Of a stretch of DNA of 37,634 bases, positions 6,578 through 16,064 are shown in pieces; positions within the stretch are counted from its first letter, which is position 1; each line of letters begins with the position of its first letter. Under the pieces are notes generated by a model. That model made no database searches. It saw only the letters and a list, made by a program, of their open reading frames with translations, and was not told the DNA's origin. Position numbers and translations under genes: made by a program. Source of the DNA: Acidobacteriota bacterium (GTDB taxonomy: Bacteria; Acidobacteriota; Terriglobia; Acidiferrales; UBA7541); assembly GCA_003224145.1 (NCBI GenBank), contig QHYN01000213.1, positions 1 through 37,634 on the forward strand, read 5' to 3'.

Positions 6578-9500
6578 GATTTTGATGTCGATACCAAAGG
6601 TGCCGTTCTGATCGCGTAAACCCACGATCGAGACATTCCGGTCCACGTTGTACTCCACCTGAATCACCTGCTGCTGCGTCGAGCTCACATTCGAGACGTA
6701 GGTGATGGTGAGATTGCGGGCAATCTGCTGCTCCACGGTCACTCGCGCAGCAGCGTTTTGTTCGGAGCCGGTCGAGCCCACTCCCGCCAGCCCAGGGTCC
6801 ACGCGAAAACGTGTGATGCCAAAGAGGCGCTCGAGCCGCCCGCCCAATTGGCTGGAAATGGCCTCCGAGAGAATTGCGGAAGCGCCCGCTGTTCCGCTTT
6901 GTGAAGTGCCGCCGCTGCGCGTGGTGGCCTCCGAAGTCGTCTGCCCCAGCGCCAGCAAGGTAACGATGTCGTTGGTCGGCAACGGAGGATCCGAGCGGTA
7001 TGCCAGCGTGAGTTTGCTGGCCGGCCCGTTAAAATTCAAAGTGATCTCGTATTGCTGAATGGTCGTGGTGGCTTCCACATTCAGGATCGGATCGAGACGG
7101 AACGGGTTCGAGAAGTTTAGATCTCCCCGGGACACGCGATACCGGTTGCCCGCGAAATACAAATTACCGGAAAGGATATGGATGTGTCCGAGCAGGATGG
7201 GATGCTCCCAAGTTCCTCGCACGCGGAGATTTGCGTCAGCCTGGAGTTCCGCGCCAGGCCATTCCATGCGCGCGTCGGGCGCAGAAAGCGCTTCGACATC
7301 GAACTGCAGGTTTCTCAAGAACGGTGAACTGGTCGAAGGACCGCTGATTCCTTCTTTCACCGATACGAGCATGCCCGCGACTTGCAAGCCCTGGGTCAAA
7401 ATGACGCGCTCGATCAGCACCCGGCCCGAGAGCACTGCGGCCGTTGGCGTACCTGTCAGCCGCAGCGTCCCACCGGCGAGCCAGCTCATGCCTTCGGGAT
7501 AGCGGATGCGCACGCGGTCGGAGCGGACGCTGATGTCGTACCGAAGCGGACTCTCCGCATAATTGACGTTGCCCGACAGATGCAGCGTTCCCCCGCCCGA
7601 TTCGGCGCTCGCGTTCTCAAAGTAAAGGCGCGTCGCGTCAAAAACCATGTCGCCCTGTATCGCGTTGAGTCCCGTCGGAAAATCCGCGACGCGCGCCGAG
7701 GCGTTTTCAATGTGCACGCGTCCAGTGATGCGCGGCCGGTCCAGCGTCCCTTCGAAGGAGGCGTTAATCTGTGCCGGGCCGCGTGCATCAAGATCCGGCA
7801 CGTAGCCGCTCAGCAGACGGAGGTCCAATGCTCCGTTGAGGCGCAGTCCCAACGTGCGGCGCCCGGCAAACTGCACGGAACCTGCAATCTGAAGGTTCGT
7901 ATCCGTCCCTCGCAGGGTGGCAGGTTCGATCTCCAGCGTCTCTTTCGTTGACCGGAAATGCACCGGCCCTGTATTCTCCAGACGCACGTTGGCGTAATTC
8001 ATCGTCAGCCGCGAAAAATTGGCATCGGCTACGATGCTTTCCGGATGCCGCAGGGAACCGTTCAAGGCGATATCGCCATCGGCATTCGCATGCCCCGTGA
8101 ATTTTTCCAGATGCAGAGCCGTGAGCAAGAAGGGGTCCAAGGCAATGTTTTTGATGGTCACCTTTCCGCTCAGAGAGTAAGGCTCGGCAAGCGCCAGAGT
8201 GTAACCTCCGGAGATTTCCCCCGTGATCATGGCGGAGCCCAATTCGAGGTGCGCGTTCGCCCCGTCCGATTTGAGATTGCCGTCGAAACTGCCGATGATT
8301 TCCTGCCCAACCCTGAGATCCACCACCCGAAAAGTGCCCTCCCCCTGAGGCGTTCGAATCGGACCGTTGGCCCTGAGGCGGAAACTCAACTGGCCGCCCA
8401 CTGGTAGGCGCCGAGACTGCAATTTTTCAAAATTTTCCAGCGGCAGGCCCGCACCCACCAGATCCGCAGAAAGTGTTTGATCATCGGGTTGGTAGTCGAA
8501 GGCGCCGGTAACAATTCCGGCGCCGCGCCCGCCTTCTTTCCCGGGCGGGAAAAATCTCAATTCTGCATTGGCAATGCGAAATTCATCCGGCGAAATATTG
8601 AGCTGCCCGCGCAGGCGATTGAAGGAAAGTCCATACACTTTTCCACCAGCAAGATCGAAGAGGCCCGTAACGCTTGGTTCTCGTCGGGTTCCTCGTCCGT
8701 GAAATTGCCCTGTCAGGGAGCCGCTGATGGGATATTTCAATCCCAACGCTTGCTCGAGATTTTCGGCAGGGACTTTCTCGAAACTCACCTCAGCGGTCCA
8801 CTGGTTGGAAGGCAGGAAATTCCATTTGGTCAGTGAAAGATTCCCTTCCAGGGCGGCTTCCATTTCACCACGGCGTGCTGTTCCGTGTGTCAGTGCCAGT
8901 CGCGAAGGCGAGTAGGTCAGATCGCCCTCCAGGTAATCCACGAAAATGCCGCCGTAACGCGCTCGTTCGGCGCGCACGTGTCCTTGATACGTGGGAATCT
9001 TCGACGATCCGGTCAGGGTGCCTTCCCACTTCGCGCTTCCCGAAATTTGTTTTGCGGCCTCGGGTGAGCCGGGAGCAGCGCCGCGCAGAGCATCGATAAA
9101 CTCCTTGTACGTTTCCAGCGCTCCGGTCTCGAACTTCACATTGAGCGCGGAATTGGATTGAGAGAGCAGGCCGTCGACGGTTCCGCGGGAAGAGGGCGTC
9201 TCGAATTCTCCAGTTGCGATCCAAAGAGCGCGGACGTCGAAGCGATAACGGAATTGCCAGGCGCCGCGCACCGGCAGATGGTGCTGCGCGGTTTGCTCCG
9301 GTGTATCCCACACAGATTTCCCGGTTATCTCAAAATGCCGGAACGGACCGGTCCAGGTTTCCACCGAGTCTGCGGTGATGCGCGCATCCCAGTGCAATTC
9401 ATCGATGGGGAAATCGCGATGTTCGATGCAGGGCAAGATGGGAGCCAGCCTCATGTTTCCCACGTGCGTCTCGGCCTGGAATTTCCACCCCTCGAAGCGC

Positions 9501-10561
9501 ATGGCCACGTGCCCGGTAACCCTGCCCCCAAACGCGTCGGCAGAAAAATCAGGCATGTCGAGACCCACACTGTCGAATCGATAGCTGCTGCGGCTGGTGA
9601 GTCTCCTGGCGTGAAAGATTTCATACGGTAAGTCGATGTCTTGCCCGGCATAGCTTCCGCTCCCGCTCACATGACCTGCGGCGTACTCGCCTTCCCCTCG
9701 AAGATCCACGCGGCCTGTGGGTACATACGGATCTCGTAACGTTTCGCGAAAATCGAGGAGCTCGATCCATCCGCGGTAACGAAAGCTCCACTTCGGATTC
9801 GCAAAGCCATTCATTTCTGCCTGAGCGTCGATACGGGAATGCCCCGCGTTGAGCACCCCTTGTTCCAGGGCGAAGCCATTGCGCCACAGGGTGAACTTTG
9901 CGGTCAAACCCACGGCCAAAGGCACGTACCGTTTCGAGGTGAACTGCACCGTCTGCCATTCGACGTTGCCCAGATACAGGGGGTGGTCCAGGGCCCCGCC
10001 CGCTTCCAGCGAAAATTGAAGGTCGCCTCCATGAACGGCGAGCGGTGTTTTCACGTCGTTGTACAGAATCCATCCATCCTCCAGCAAGAGGCGGCGGACA
10101 TGCAGTTTGAATAGCGTGTCGCTGAGTCGCCGGTTTGCCGCAACGTAACTCGGTGGTGTCGGTATGTTGGTCGCCCCGTTCTTTCCGACCAGAATGTGAA
10201 TATGAGGCTTCTGAACCAGAAGCTCGTTCAGCGAGACTCTTCGACCCAAAACAGAATCGATGCGCAAACCGGCCTGCACTTCATCCGCCGTGAACAGAGG
10301 CTCTGTGCCGGCCGGCTCGTTTCCGTGAATTACCAGGCCAGTTATGGTTAAACGCATGGCGAGCCAGCGAATCGACATCGCTCGCAATTCCACTTTCCCG
10401 CCGGTCGCTCTTTCCAGACGGCTTACCATCAGCCGCTGAAGCAAGGGATTGCCCGCGCCACTCCCGAAAAAGATGAGCAGGCCCAAAATTGCAAGGACCG
10501 TCAGGACCCAGGGAGTATGAATGATCCAGCTCCAGATCGGGTGGCGGCTTTTCGGCTTCAC
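6560..10561 (-). CDS. tamB: TamB-family translocation and assembly / bridge-like lipid-transfer protein
   Basis: A 1333-residue inner-membrane-anchored periplasmic protein of the AsmA/TamB type, implicated in outer-membrane protein assembly and phospholipid transport. One N-terminal transmembrane helix (WIIHTPWVLTVLAILGLLIFF, about residues 10-30) is followed by AsmA-like N-terminal sequence and a very long run of beta-strand repeats. The C-terminal DUF490 (PF04357) region has DPILNVEATTTIQQYEITLNFNGPASKL and PPLPTNDIVTLLALGQ. I prefer the GTG at 10561: it overlaps the stop of the surA-like gene by four bases (GTGA) and has GAGGGGG upstream. An ATG at 10621 would add 20 residues but overlap the upstream gene by 64 bases. 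It is third in the bamA / surA-like / tamB operon, which supports a functional link to BamA. Confidence 0.92.
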   Translation of the reverse strand: MKPKSRHPIWSWIIHTPWVLTVLAILGLLIFFGSGAGNPLLQRLMVSRLERATGGKVELRAMSIRWLAMRLTITGLVIHGNEPAGTEPLFTADEVQAGLRIDSVLGRRVSLNELLVQKPHIHILVGKNGATNIPTPPSYVAANRRLSDTLFKLHVRRLLLEDGWILYNDVKTPLAVHGGDLQFSLEAGGALDHPLYLGNVEWQTVQFTSKRYVPLAVGLTAKFTLWRNGFALEQGVLNAGHSRIDAQAEMNGFANPKWSFRYRGWIELLDFRETLRDPYVPTGRVDLRGEGEYAAGHVSGSGSYAGQDIDLPYEIFHARRLTSRSSYRFDSVGLDMPDFSADAFGGRVTGHVAMRFEGWKFQAETHVGNMRLAPILPCIEHRDFPIDELHWDARITADSVETWTGPFRHFEITGKSVWDTPEQTAQHHLPVRGAWQFRYRFDVRALWIATGEFETPSSRGTVDGLLSQSNSALNVKFETGALETYKEFIDALRGAAPGSPEAAKQISGSAKWEGTLTGSSKIPTYQGHVRAERARYGGIFVDYLEGDLTYSPSRLALTHGTARRGEMEAALEGNLSLTKWNFLPSNQWTAEVSFEKVPAENLEQALGLKYPISGSLTGQFHGRGTRREPSVTGLFDLAGGKVYGLSFNRLRGQLNISPDEFRIANAELRFFPPGKEGGRGAGIVTGAFDYQPDDQTLSADLVGAGLPLENFEKLQSRRLPVGGQLSFRLRANGPIRTPQGEGTFRVVDLRVGQEIIGSFDGNLKSDGANAHLELGSAMITGEISGGYTLALAEPYSLSGKVTIKNIALDPFLLTALHLEKFTGHANADGDIALNGSLRHPESIVADANFSRLTMNYANVRLENTGPVHFRSTKETLEIEPATLRGTDTNLQIAGSVQFAGRRTLGLRLNGALDLRLLSGYVPDLDARGPAQINASFEGTLDRPRITGRVHIENASARVADFPTGLNAIQGDMVFDATRLYFENASAESGGGTLHLSGNVNYAESPLRYDISVRSDRVRIRYPEGMSWLAGGTLRLTGTPTAAVLSGRVLIERVILTQGLQVAGMLVSVKEGISGPSTSSPFLRNLQFDVEALSAPDARMEWPGAELQADANLRVRGTWEHPILLGHIHILSGNLYFAGNRYRVSRGDLNFSNPFRLDPILNVEATTTIQQYEITLNFNGPASKLTLAYRSDPPLPTNDIVTLLALGQTTSEATTRSGGTSQSGTAGASAILSEAISSQLGGRLERLFGITRFRVDPGLAGVGSTGSEQNAAARVTVEQQIARNLTITYVSNVSSTQQQVIQVEYNVDRNVSIVGLRDQNGTFGIDIKIKKRFQ

Positions 10562-11208
10562 CTCGCCCCCTCTTCCAGGAGTTTCTCGATGTGCAGCCGT
10601 AGCCGGCTCTCCTTCAGCCACCGCTCTGCCTGTTCATTGATACCATTCTGGACGAGCGCTTCTTGAATCGAATCGCGTGCCGCTTCGAGCGTGGGCGGGT
10701 CCTGGCCGCGGGCCTTCGCCCGTGGCAAGACGGTATTCTGATAGAAATCTTCAATCGCTTTGGGATCAATCTGGACGCCGGGGCGGAAGCGCGAATCGAG
10801 ATAGTAGCTCAGGTACAGTTGCGTGGCTGCCATGGCCCGTATGTCCTGGTCACTCAGTGCAGCTTGTTTCTTCCTGGCTTCGTATTCTTGCTCTGAAACG
10901 AATGAGTTCTTGAGGCTGCCAAGACTTCGGTCGATGTCTTCCTCCGAAGGACGCGGCGTGCGGGACACCTCCGCCTCCGTTCGCACGATCCATTGATCGA
11001 TCAGCCGGTCGAGAATCTGGGCATCGGTTTCCGACTTTCCATCGAGGAACTGCTGGTAACGGCTGAGCACGCGGATGTCGCTCAGCAAAATCACGTCGTT
11101 CTCCACGCGAGCCACAATGCGATCCACGACCTCTTGTGCTGCAAGCCGATGTCCCGTTACAGCTATGACTGTCGCGACGAGAAATATTGGAATCGCCAAT
11201 CGGCGCAT
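10558..11208 (-). CDS. SurA N-terminal-domain periplasmic protein lacking a PPIase domain
   Basis: A 216-residue exported protein resembling the N-terminal chaperone domain of SurA. MRRLAIPIFLVATVIAVTGHRLAA is a signal peptide. EVVDRIVARVENDVILLSDI is the typical SurA opening (compare VDKVAAVVNNDVVL), followed by the helical domain with LIDQWIVRTEAEVSR. The C-terminal helix LEAARDSIQEALVQNGINEQAERWLKESR is also SurA-like. No parvulin domain is present, so it would act as an isomerase-free chaperone for outer-membrane proteins. The ATG at 11208 overlaps the bamA stop by one base (TGATG); a longer open frame to 11310 would run inside bamA and lack a signal peptide. Its position between bamA and tamB strongly supports an envelope role. 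Confidence 0.86.
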   Translation of the reverse strand: MRRLAIPIFLVATVIAVTGHRLAAQEVVDRIVARVENDVILLSDIRVLSRYQQFLDGKSETDAQILDRLIDQWIVRTEAEVSRTPRPSEEDIDRSLGSLKNSFVSEQEYEARKKQAALSDQDIRAMAATQLYLSYYLDSRFRPGVQIDPKAIEDFYQNTVLPRAKARGQDPPTLEAARDSIQEALVQNGINEQAERWLKESRLRLHIEKLLEEGAR

Positions 11209-14200
11209 CAGAAGCTTGCCCCCAGATTGAAGAAGATTTGAAACCCGGGCAGCCGTGTGCCCTTCTGGCCGAGCGAACCAACTTGGCAAGTCGGTGTATT
11301 GCTCGGGCACGGGATGGGAATCACGAAGGTAGGCCGGTTGAGCTGATAGCCGAGATCGATGCGGATCGGGCCGACTGGGGTCTTGTAACGAAAGCCAAGG
11401 CCTGCGGTGTGGGCAAAGTAGTTTAGTTCATTCGAGCAATTGGTGACGCACATCGGCACATTTGCATTCTGTAGCGCGAAGGTGGGGCTGGGCAACATTC
11501 TCCGAAAGGAGATGCGACTCAGCCGACTGTACACGTTGCCACCATCGTAGAAAAATGCGCCACCCAGCGAGGTTCCCAAGAATGGCAAGCGCATAGGGAA
11601 ACGAAACTCCTGGTTGAGCACCAGCATGGCCTGTCCGCCCACGGGGAAGCCTGTGATCGAGTCGCGTGGCCCGGCCTGGTTCAGCGCAAAACCGCGTAGC
11701 GAAGTGCCACCACCGGCGAAGAATCGCTCCGGGAGTGGTATCACGGTTGGAAGCGAACAGGTGGTTCCTGTCGGGCAAGTGGGAGCCGGGAAAGTCAGCG
11801 AAACAGTATCCCGGTACGGGGCAAGGATTCCAAAGCGGATGGATCGCGCGAAACTGAACCGTCGCTTGATCGGATGGTATGTGGAATTCTGCAAGAACAA
11901 CCGTAGAAAACTCGCGCTGGAGCCAAAGTAGGTGTCGGCTACGCCAAAATCCGCGCTGTTGAAGCTGCCCTTGGAAGCGTCCGCGGGATTGTTGCGGGTG
12001 TCCCGGAACCACGTGACGCCAAATTGCGACACCAGCGTCGGCTGCTGGAACAGGGGGATCTCTTCCGGGGCAATATGCGAGTTCAGGTTCGATACCAGGA
12101 CTTTCCGGAAGGTATAGCGGTAGAGCAGCGTCGTGCGCGATGTGACCTGGTCGGTCAACTGAACGGAACCTTCATAGCGCATTACAGTGAAGGTGTTGAT
12201 GTCCTGCGTTTTTTCCGTATATGCTGTGGCCTGGGTGCTGTACCTTGGATTTCCAAACGTGTTCGGAATGGAATAACCCAGCAGCGCGCGGTCCTCGATC
12301 GTGCTGCCCCGGAGCTTCAGCGATAGCGAATCAGCGCGCCCGGTCAGATTTAATTTACTGATTTCCAGGATGCCTCGCGGCGCGGCCTGCACCTGCCCGC
12401 TTGTAGGGCTAGTTGTGCTGGCCAGCCGCTGCACTTCGAATCCTCCTCCGTACGCCAGGGTGTAGCGTTTCGCCTCTTCCACGAGAACCGCGATGTCCTT
12501 GTCCACATCGGTCCCCGTTGGATTTTGCGGTTCAATCGTCACGCGGTTGAAGACTCCGAGGTTGTACAGCCGCCGCTGAGATTCGACGACGTCGCCTTCG
12601 CGCAGGGGCTCCTGCGCTTTGATATGCACCTCCCTTCGAATCACTCCTGGCCGCGTGTGTTCATATCCGCTGATGAAAACCCTGCGCACTCGCGTTTGCG
12701 GACCCTCCTGAATCCGGTACACCAGCCGCATCGCGTCGGCTTGTTCCGTGGCGAACTTGGATTCCTTTCCCTTCTCTTCCCTCTTTTCATTTTTTGAAGC
12801 AGGACTGCCGTTTGCATCGGTAGCAGCCTTTTGCGCTCCAGCATCTGCGGTCACGCGCTCGGCCGCTGCAGAAAAGCTGGCTTCCGGGAATCCTTCATTG
12901 AAATAGAGGGCCAGAATATTGTCGCGGTCCGTCGTCACACTGAAATCGGAATAGGGCTGCCCGGGGGTCGAGCCGATGACCCCCAGTAACTCTTCTTCTT
13001 TGAACGCATGATTCCCTTCAATGGTCAGCGAAGCTACTCGCGTCTGCTTTCCTTCCTGCACTTTGAAGCGAATGAACACGTCTCCTTCTTTGCCCTTGTA
13101 ATTGTCCTCTACCTGCGGCTCGACCTTCGCGTCCAGAAACCCGTTTGCCTGATACAGGTTGCGCATGGATTGCGCATCCGAGTCCACGAGCCGCCGGCTG
13201 AATCGCCCCGGCGAACCGAAAGCCCCGCGGAAGACTTGCAGCCGGCTTTCCAGCAATTCCGTATCGAAGTATTTGTTCCCTGAAATTTCAATTCCGACGA
13301 GTTTGTGCTTATCGCCACGCTCCACCGTATACGCAATGACTTCTTCTGTTCCCTGCCAGCCGCCGGTTTTCACTTCGTGCGTCTCGATCTTGTAGCTCAC
13401 ATCCGCATCAAAGTAGCCGTCGCGCTCCAGCCGCTCTCGAATATTCCGTTTTCCTTCTTCGAGGAGGTCCGTATCGACCGCGCCTTCCTGATAAACCGGT
13501 ATCAACTTCTTAAGTTCCCCGCTGGAGAGTTTCGCGCCGCTTACCGTCAGTTGCACTCGCGGCCCCTGTGTGACCTCCAATTGGATCGGAATCGAGTTCT
13601 TCGCCACGTCGTAATCTCCGCGCCGCACCGTCACCCGCGCGCTGAGATGCCCCTTTTTCACCAAAAACTTCCGCACGCGGTCCGCCCCACGCTGTAAGCG
13701 CGCCGAAGTGATGGGCTGGCCGGCTTTCATCTTGAACCGCGAAAGAATTTGGGCTTCGCGATACGCCGTATCATTTTTTAATTGGATGCTTTCGGCGTGT
13801 GCGCGCGGCCCGGATTTTACATGCACCACAATATCCATTTGGTGCGTCTCCGCGTGCGGCACCGTCTCCGCAGAGACTTCCGCCCGGTACAACCCCTCCT
13901 CGCGAAGGGTCTCCCGTAGCCGCTCTAGCGCTTCATCCACTGTAACTCTCCGGTACGTTTGCCCCAGTCCGATCTGCATCGCCGCCGCTGCGGAAGCCTC
14001 GCTCGGCGGCGCCACCAATCCCTCGAGTCGCACCTGGTTGAAAAACAAATTCTCCCACACTACAAAATCCAGCCTCACCCCATCCCCTTCGGGCGTCACC
14101 ACTGCCCGTAGATCGGTGTAATCCCCCGTTCGGTAAAGTGCCCGCATACTTTCCGCGATTTTTCCCCGGTCCAGCGGCTTCCCGATTTCCACGGTGATTC

Positions 14201-14393
14201 CCGAAGGCGATTCCGCCAAAACCTGGCCATCTTCTCGCACGATCCGGATGGCCGCGACCTTGGGCTGCTCCTCTGCAACTTTGCCGGAAGGATTCTCCTG
14301 CTGAGCCGGAGCCTGCGGCCGCGCCGGCGCTGCTCCCATCAGCAGTGCGAGCGCGATGATCCCTCCCATCCGCTTGGCCCGGCTCAATCTCAT
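11208..14393 (-). CDS. bamA: Outer-membrane protein assembly factor BamA (Omp85), about seven POTRA domains
   Basis: Inserts beta-barrel proteins into the outer membrane. The 1061 residues are longer than E. coli BamA (810). An N-terminal signal peptide (MRLSRAKRMGGIIALALLMGAAPARP) is followed by about seven POTRA-like repeats, at roughly 45-117, 118-195, 196-276, 277-358, 359-445, 446-565 and 566-645, each ending near a xxEG or xxRG turn. POTRA6 is interrupted by a low-complexity insert (about 520-550) rich in Lys, Glu and Ala. The C-terminal barrel (about 650-1061) has the lid-lock motif RFFAGGGTSLRGF, the strand motif TPVGPIRIDLGYQL, and ends in NLGASF with the terminal Phe of a beta-signal. 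Two loop Cys pairs are visible. It is first in an operon with the surA-like gene and tamB. A TamA assignment is possible but the repeat number favours BamA. Confidence 0.93.
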   Translation of the reverse strand: MRLSRAKRMGGIIALALLMGAAPARPQAPAQQENPSGKVAEEQPKVAAIRIVREDGQVLAESPSGITVEIGKPLDRGKIAESMRALYRTGDYTDLRAVVTPEGDGVRLDFVVWENLFFNQVRLEGLVAPPSEASAAAAMQIGLGQTYRRVTVDEALERLRETLREEGLYRAEVSAETVPHAETHQMDIVVHVKSGPRAHAESIQLKNDTAYREAQILSRFKMKAGQPITSARLQRGADRVRKFLVKKGHLSARVTVRRGDYDVAKNSIPIQLEVTQGPRVQLTVSGAKLSSGELKKLIPVYQEGAVDTDLLEEGKRNIRERLERDGYFDADVSYKIETHEVKTGGWQGTEEVIAYTVERGDKHKLVGIEISGNKYFDTELLESRLQVFRGAFGSPGRFSRRLVDSDAQSMRNLYQANGFLDAKVEPQVEDNYKGKEGDVFIRFKVQEGKQTRVASLTIEGNHAFKEEELLGVIGSTPGQPYSDFSVTTDRDNILALYFNEGFPEASFSAAAERVTADAGAQKAATDANGSPASKNEKREEKGKESKFATEQADAMRLVYRIQEGPQTRVRRVFISGYEHTRPGVIRREVHIKAQEPLREGDVVESQRRLYNLGVFNRVTIEPQNPTGTDVDKDIAVLVEEAKRYTLAYGGGFEVQRLASTTSPTSGQVQAAPRGILEISKLNLTGRADSLSLKLRGSTIEDRALLGYSIPNTFGNPRYSTQATAYTEKTQDINTFTVMRYEGSVQLTDQVTSRTTLLYRYTFRKVLVSNLNSHIAPEEIPLFQQPTLVSQFGVTWFRDTRNNPADASKGSFNSADFGVADTYFGSSASFLRLFLQNSTYHPIKRRFSFARSIRFGILAPYRDTVSLTFPAPTCPTGTTCSLPTVIPLPERFFAGGGTSLRGFALNQAGPRDSITGFPVGGQAMLVLNQEFRFPMRLPFLGTSLGGAFFYDGGNVYSRLSRISFRRMLPSPTFALQNANVPMCVTNCSNELNYFAHTAGLGFRYKTPVGPIRIDLGYQLNRPTFVIPIPCPSNTPTCQVGSLGQKGTRLPGFQIFFNLGASF

Positions 14394-14508
14394 GCTTCCT
14401 TTCGCTCAGACGAAGCGTAGCACAGGGGCGTTGCCTCCCCTCTGCACTTTGGCGCTATCATGTTACGTAGCAGGCGCTGCCGCACGGCCTGCCGAGGCCG
14501 TACCGTCC
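14394..14508. promoter_or_regulatory. Divergent region between bamA and the ThiF-family gene
   Basis: These 115 bases separate bamA (minus) from the preferred start of the ThiF-family gene (plus). TTGCCT (14431-14436) and TATCAT (14456-14461) could be a weak plus-strand promoter with a long 19-base spacer; it would start transcripts near 14468, consistent with the GTG start at 14509. AGGA lies just before the bamA ATG on the minus strand. I see no good minus-strand promoter. Confidence 0.3.
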
Positions 14509-15537
14509 GTGACCGACTTTCTCCAGGAAAAATACTCGCGCCAGATGCTCTTTGCCGGGATCGGTCCCGAAGGCCAGCAACACCTGCTTGCTTCTCGCGC
14601 GGCCGTGGTCGGCTGTGGCGCCATCGGTGCCGCTGCGGCAAACCTGCTGGTTCGCGCCGGCGTCGGTTCGGTCAAAATCATTGACCGCGACTTCGTCGAG
14701 CACTCCAATCTTCAGCGGCAGACGCTCTTTGACGAATCCGACGCCCGCGAAGCGCTCCCCAAAGCCGTCGCCGCCGAACGCAAGCTGCTCTCCATCAATT
14801 CTAGCGTCCAAGTGCAAGGCGTCGTCGCCGATCTTCGTCCTCAAAATGCCGTGGAACTTCTTTCCCGCTGTGACCTCCTTCTCGATGGCACCGACAATTT
14901 CGAGACCCGCTTCTTGCTCAATGACTTTGCGGTGAAGTCCGGCCTGCCCTGGGTTTACGCGGCTGGTGTCGCCAGTTACGGCCTGACCATGACCATCCGT
15001 CCCGGCCTTACGCCCTGCCTTGCCTGTCTTCTCGAATCCGGAAACGCCTACCATTCCCTCGAAGAAACCTGCGACACGATCGGCGTGCTCGGTCCCATCG
15101 TGAGCCTCATCGCTTCCTGGCAGGTGGCGGAAGCGCTCAAGATTCTGGCTGGCCGCACCGAAGCTCTTCACGGCCGCCTGCTTTCGTGCGACGTCTGGAC
15201 CGGGCACATGCAATCCATCCGCGTGGCCCGCAATCCCGAATGCCGCGCCTGCGCAAAACACAACTACTCGTATCTCGTGGGAGAAGCCCAGCCGCATATC
15301 AGCCTTTGCGGCCGGGATTCCGTGCAGATTCACGAACGCAACCGGGCGCTCGACCTCGCGGCGCTCGCTCTTCGTTTGCAGCCCGTCGTCGAGGACGTGC
15401 GCCAGAATGATTTTCTGATTCGCTTCCGCGTCACGCCTTACGAAATGACCGTTTTTGCCGACGGCCGAGCCATCCTCAAAGGCACGAAGGATCCTGCTGT
15501 CGCGCGCTCGCTTTACGCGCGCTATCTGGGGGCCTGA
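14509..15537 (+). CDS. ThiF/MoeB/HesA-family E1-like adenylyltransferase
   Basis: Activates the C-terminal glycine of a ubiquitin-like sulfur carrier (ThiS or MoaD type) by adenylation in thiamine or molybdopterin synthesis. YSRQMLFAGIGPEGQQHL and the nucleotide-binding AAVVGCGAIGAAAANLLVRAGVGSVKIIDRDFVEHSNLQRQTLF are classical, with the conserved Arg and Asp present. LLLDGTDNFETRFLLND follows. CLAC and CRAC supply the four zinc cysteines. The last 70 residues form the small C-terminal domain seen in Bacillus-type ThiF/MoeB. The frame is open back to 14356 inside bamA, but GTG at 14509 gives the usual start just before the first motif, with GAGG upstream. Whether it serves ThiS or MoaD cannot be decided; no partner gene lies nearby. 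Confidence 0.85.
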   Translation: MTDFLQEKYSRQMLFAGIGPEGQQHLLASRAAVVGCGAIGAAAANLLVRAGVGSVKIIDRDFVEHSNLQRQTLFDESDAREALPKAVAAERKLLSINSSVQVQGVVADLRPQNAVELLSRCDLLLDGTDNFETRFLLNDFAVKSGLPWVYAAGVASYGLTMTIRPGLTPCLACLLESGNAYHSLEETCDTIGVLGPIVSLIASWQVAEALKILAGRTEALHGRLLSCDVWTGHMQSIRVARNPECRACAKHNYSYLVGEAQPHISLCGRDSVQIHERNRALDLAALALRLQPVVEDVRQNDFLIRFRVTPYEMTVFADGRAILKGTKDPAVARSLYARYLGA

Positions 15538-15572
15538 TTCTTCTTTTCAGTGCGATTTCCAGCAAGTGCACT

Positions 15573-16037
15573 TCAGCGGGGATGCCCAGAGCGCCCGAAC
15601 GAGCTGCGCATGTTTGAGCGATCCAGGTTTTCACGCAGATTCATCAGCGTCAGAAAAGTGCTCAGGATTCTGGCCTTCAGATCATCCGTTAAATGCAGGC
15701 CGCTGGTCGCCACGCGCGCGAGCTTCTCCCCGTGTTCGGTGATGAATCCCATGATCTCACGCTGCCGTTCCTGCGGTGCATTGCCCAGCGCTGTCTCCCG
15801 CCGCATTTCCCCGCAGCTCGATTCCAGCGCCAGCGTAAAGTGCAGGACGCACAGTCGCTGTTCGGCGAGTGCCGGGGGTGAGTCGTTCTTGCATCCCGTA
15901 ATTTGGCAGGTCGTTCCCATGGGCCCGTGGCTTTTCGATAAGTAACACTCCCCGCGCCGAAAATCCAGCACGCATCGCGCGGATGCGCTGAATATGACAT
16001 GATCCCGCTCTCCTCCGTCTCCTGCTTCTTCCCGCAT
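15573..16037 (-). CDS. Unrecognised cysteine-rich protein, divergent from argR
   Basis: A 154-residue protein that I do not recognise. The N-terminal half has five or six cysteines (in ARCVLDF, RGECYLSK, TTCQITGCKND, QRLCVLHF and ESSCGEM) with spacing that could bind zinc or another metal. The C-terminal half (about 90-145) is predominantly helical (IMGFITEHGEKLARV, DDLKARILSTFLTLMNLRENLD). There is no signal peptide or membrane segment. ATG at 16037 is chosen because the open frame upstream (to 16118) runs through the argR promoter region and looks non-coding; AAGG lies about 15 bases upstream. It is convergent with the ThiF-family gene and divergent from argR, sharing an 86-base upstream region. 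Confidence 0.62.
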   Translation of the reverse strand: MREEAGDGGERDHVIFSASARCVLDFRRGECYLSKSHGPMGTTCQITGCKNDSPPALAEQRLCVLHFTLALESSCGEMRRETALGNAPQERQREIMGFITEHGEKLARVATSGLHLTDDLKARILSTFLTLMNLRENLDRSNMRSSFGRSGHPR

Positions 16038-16064
16038 TACTTCGCAAAAACCTTCTAAATTCCA

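Noticed and set aside
14458-15333. 291-codon open frame on the minus strand
   Set aside because: Antisense to the ThiF-family gene, which has complete E1-like motifs.
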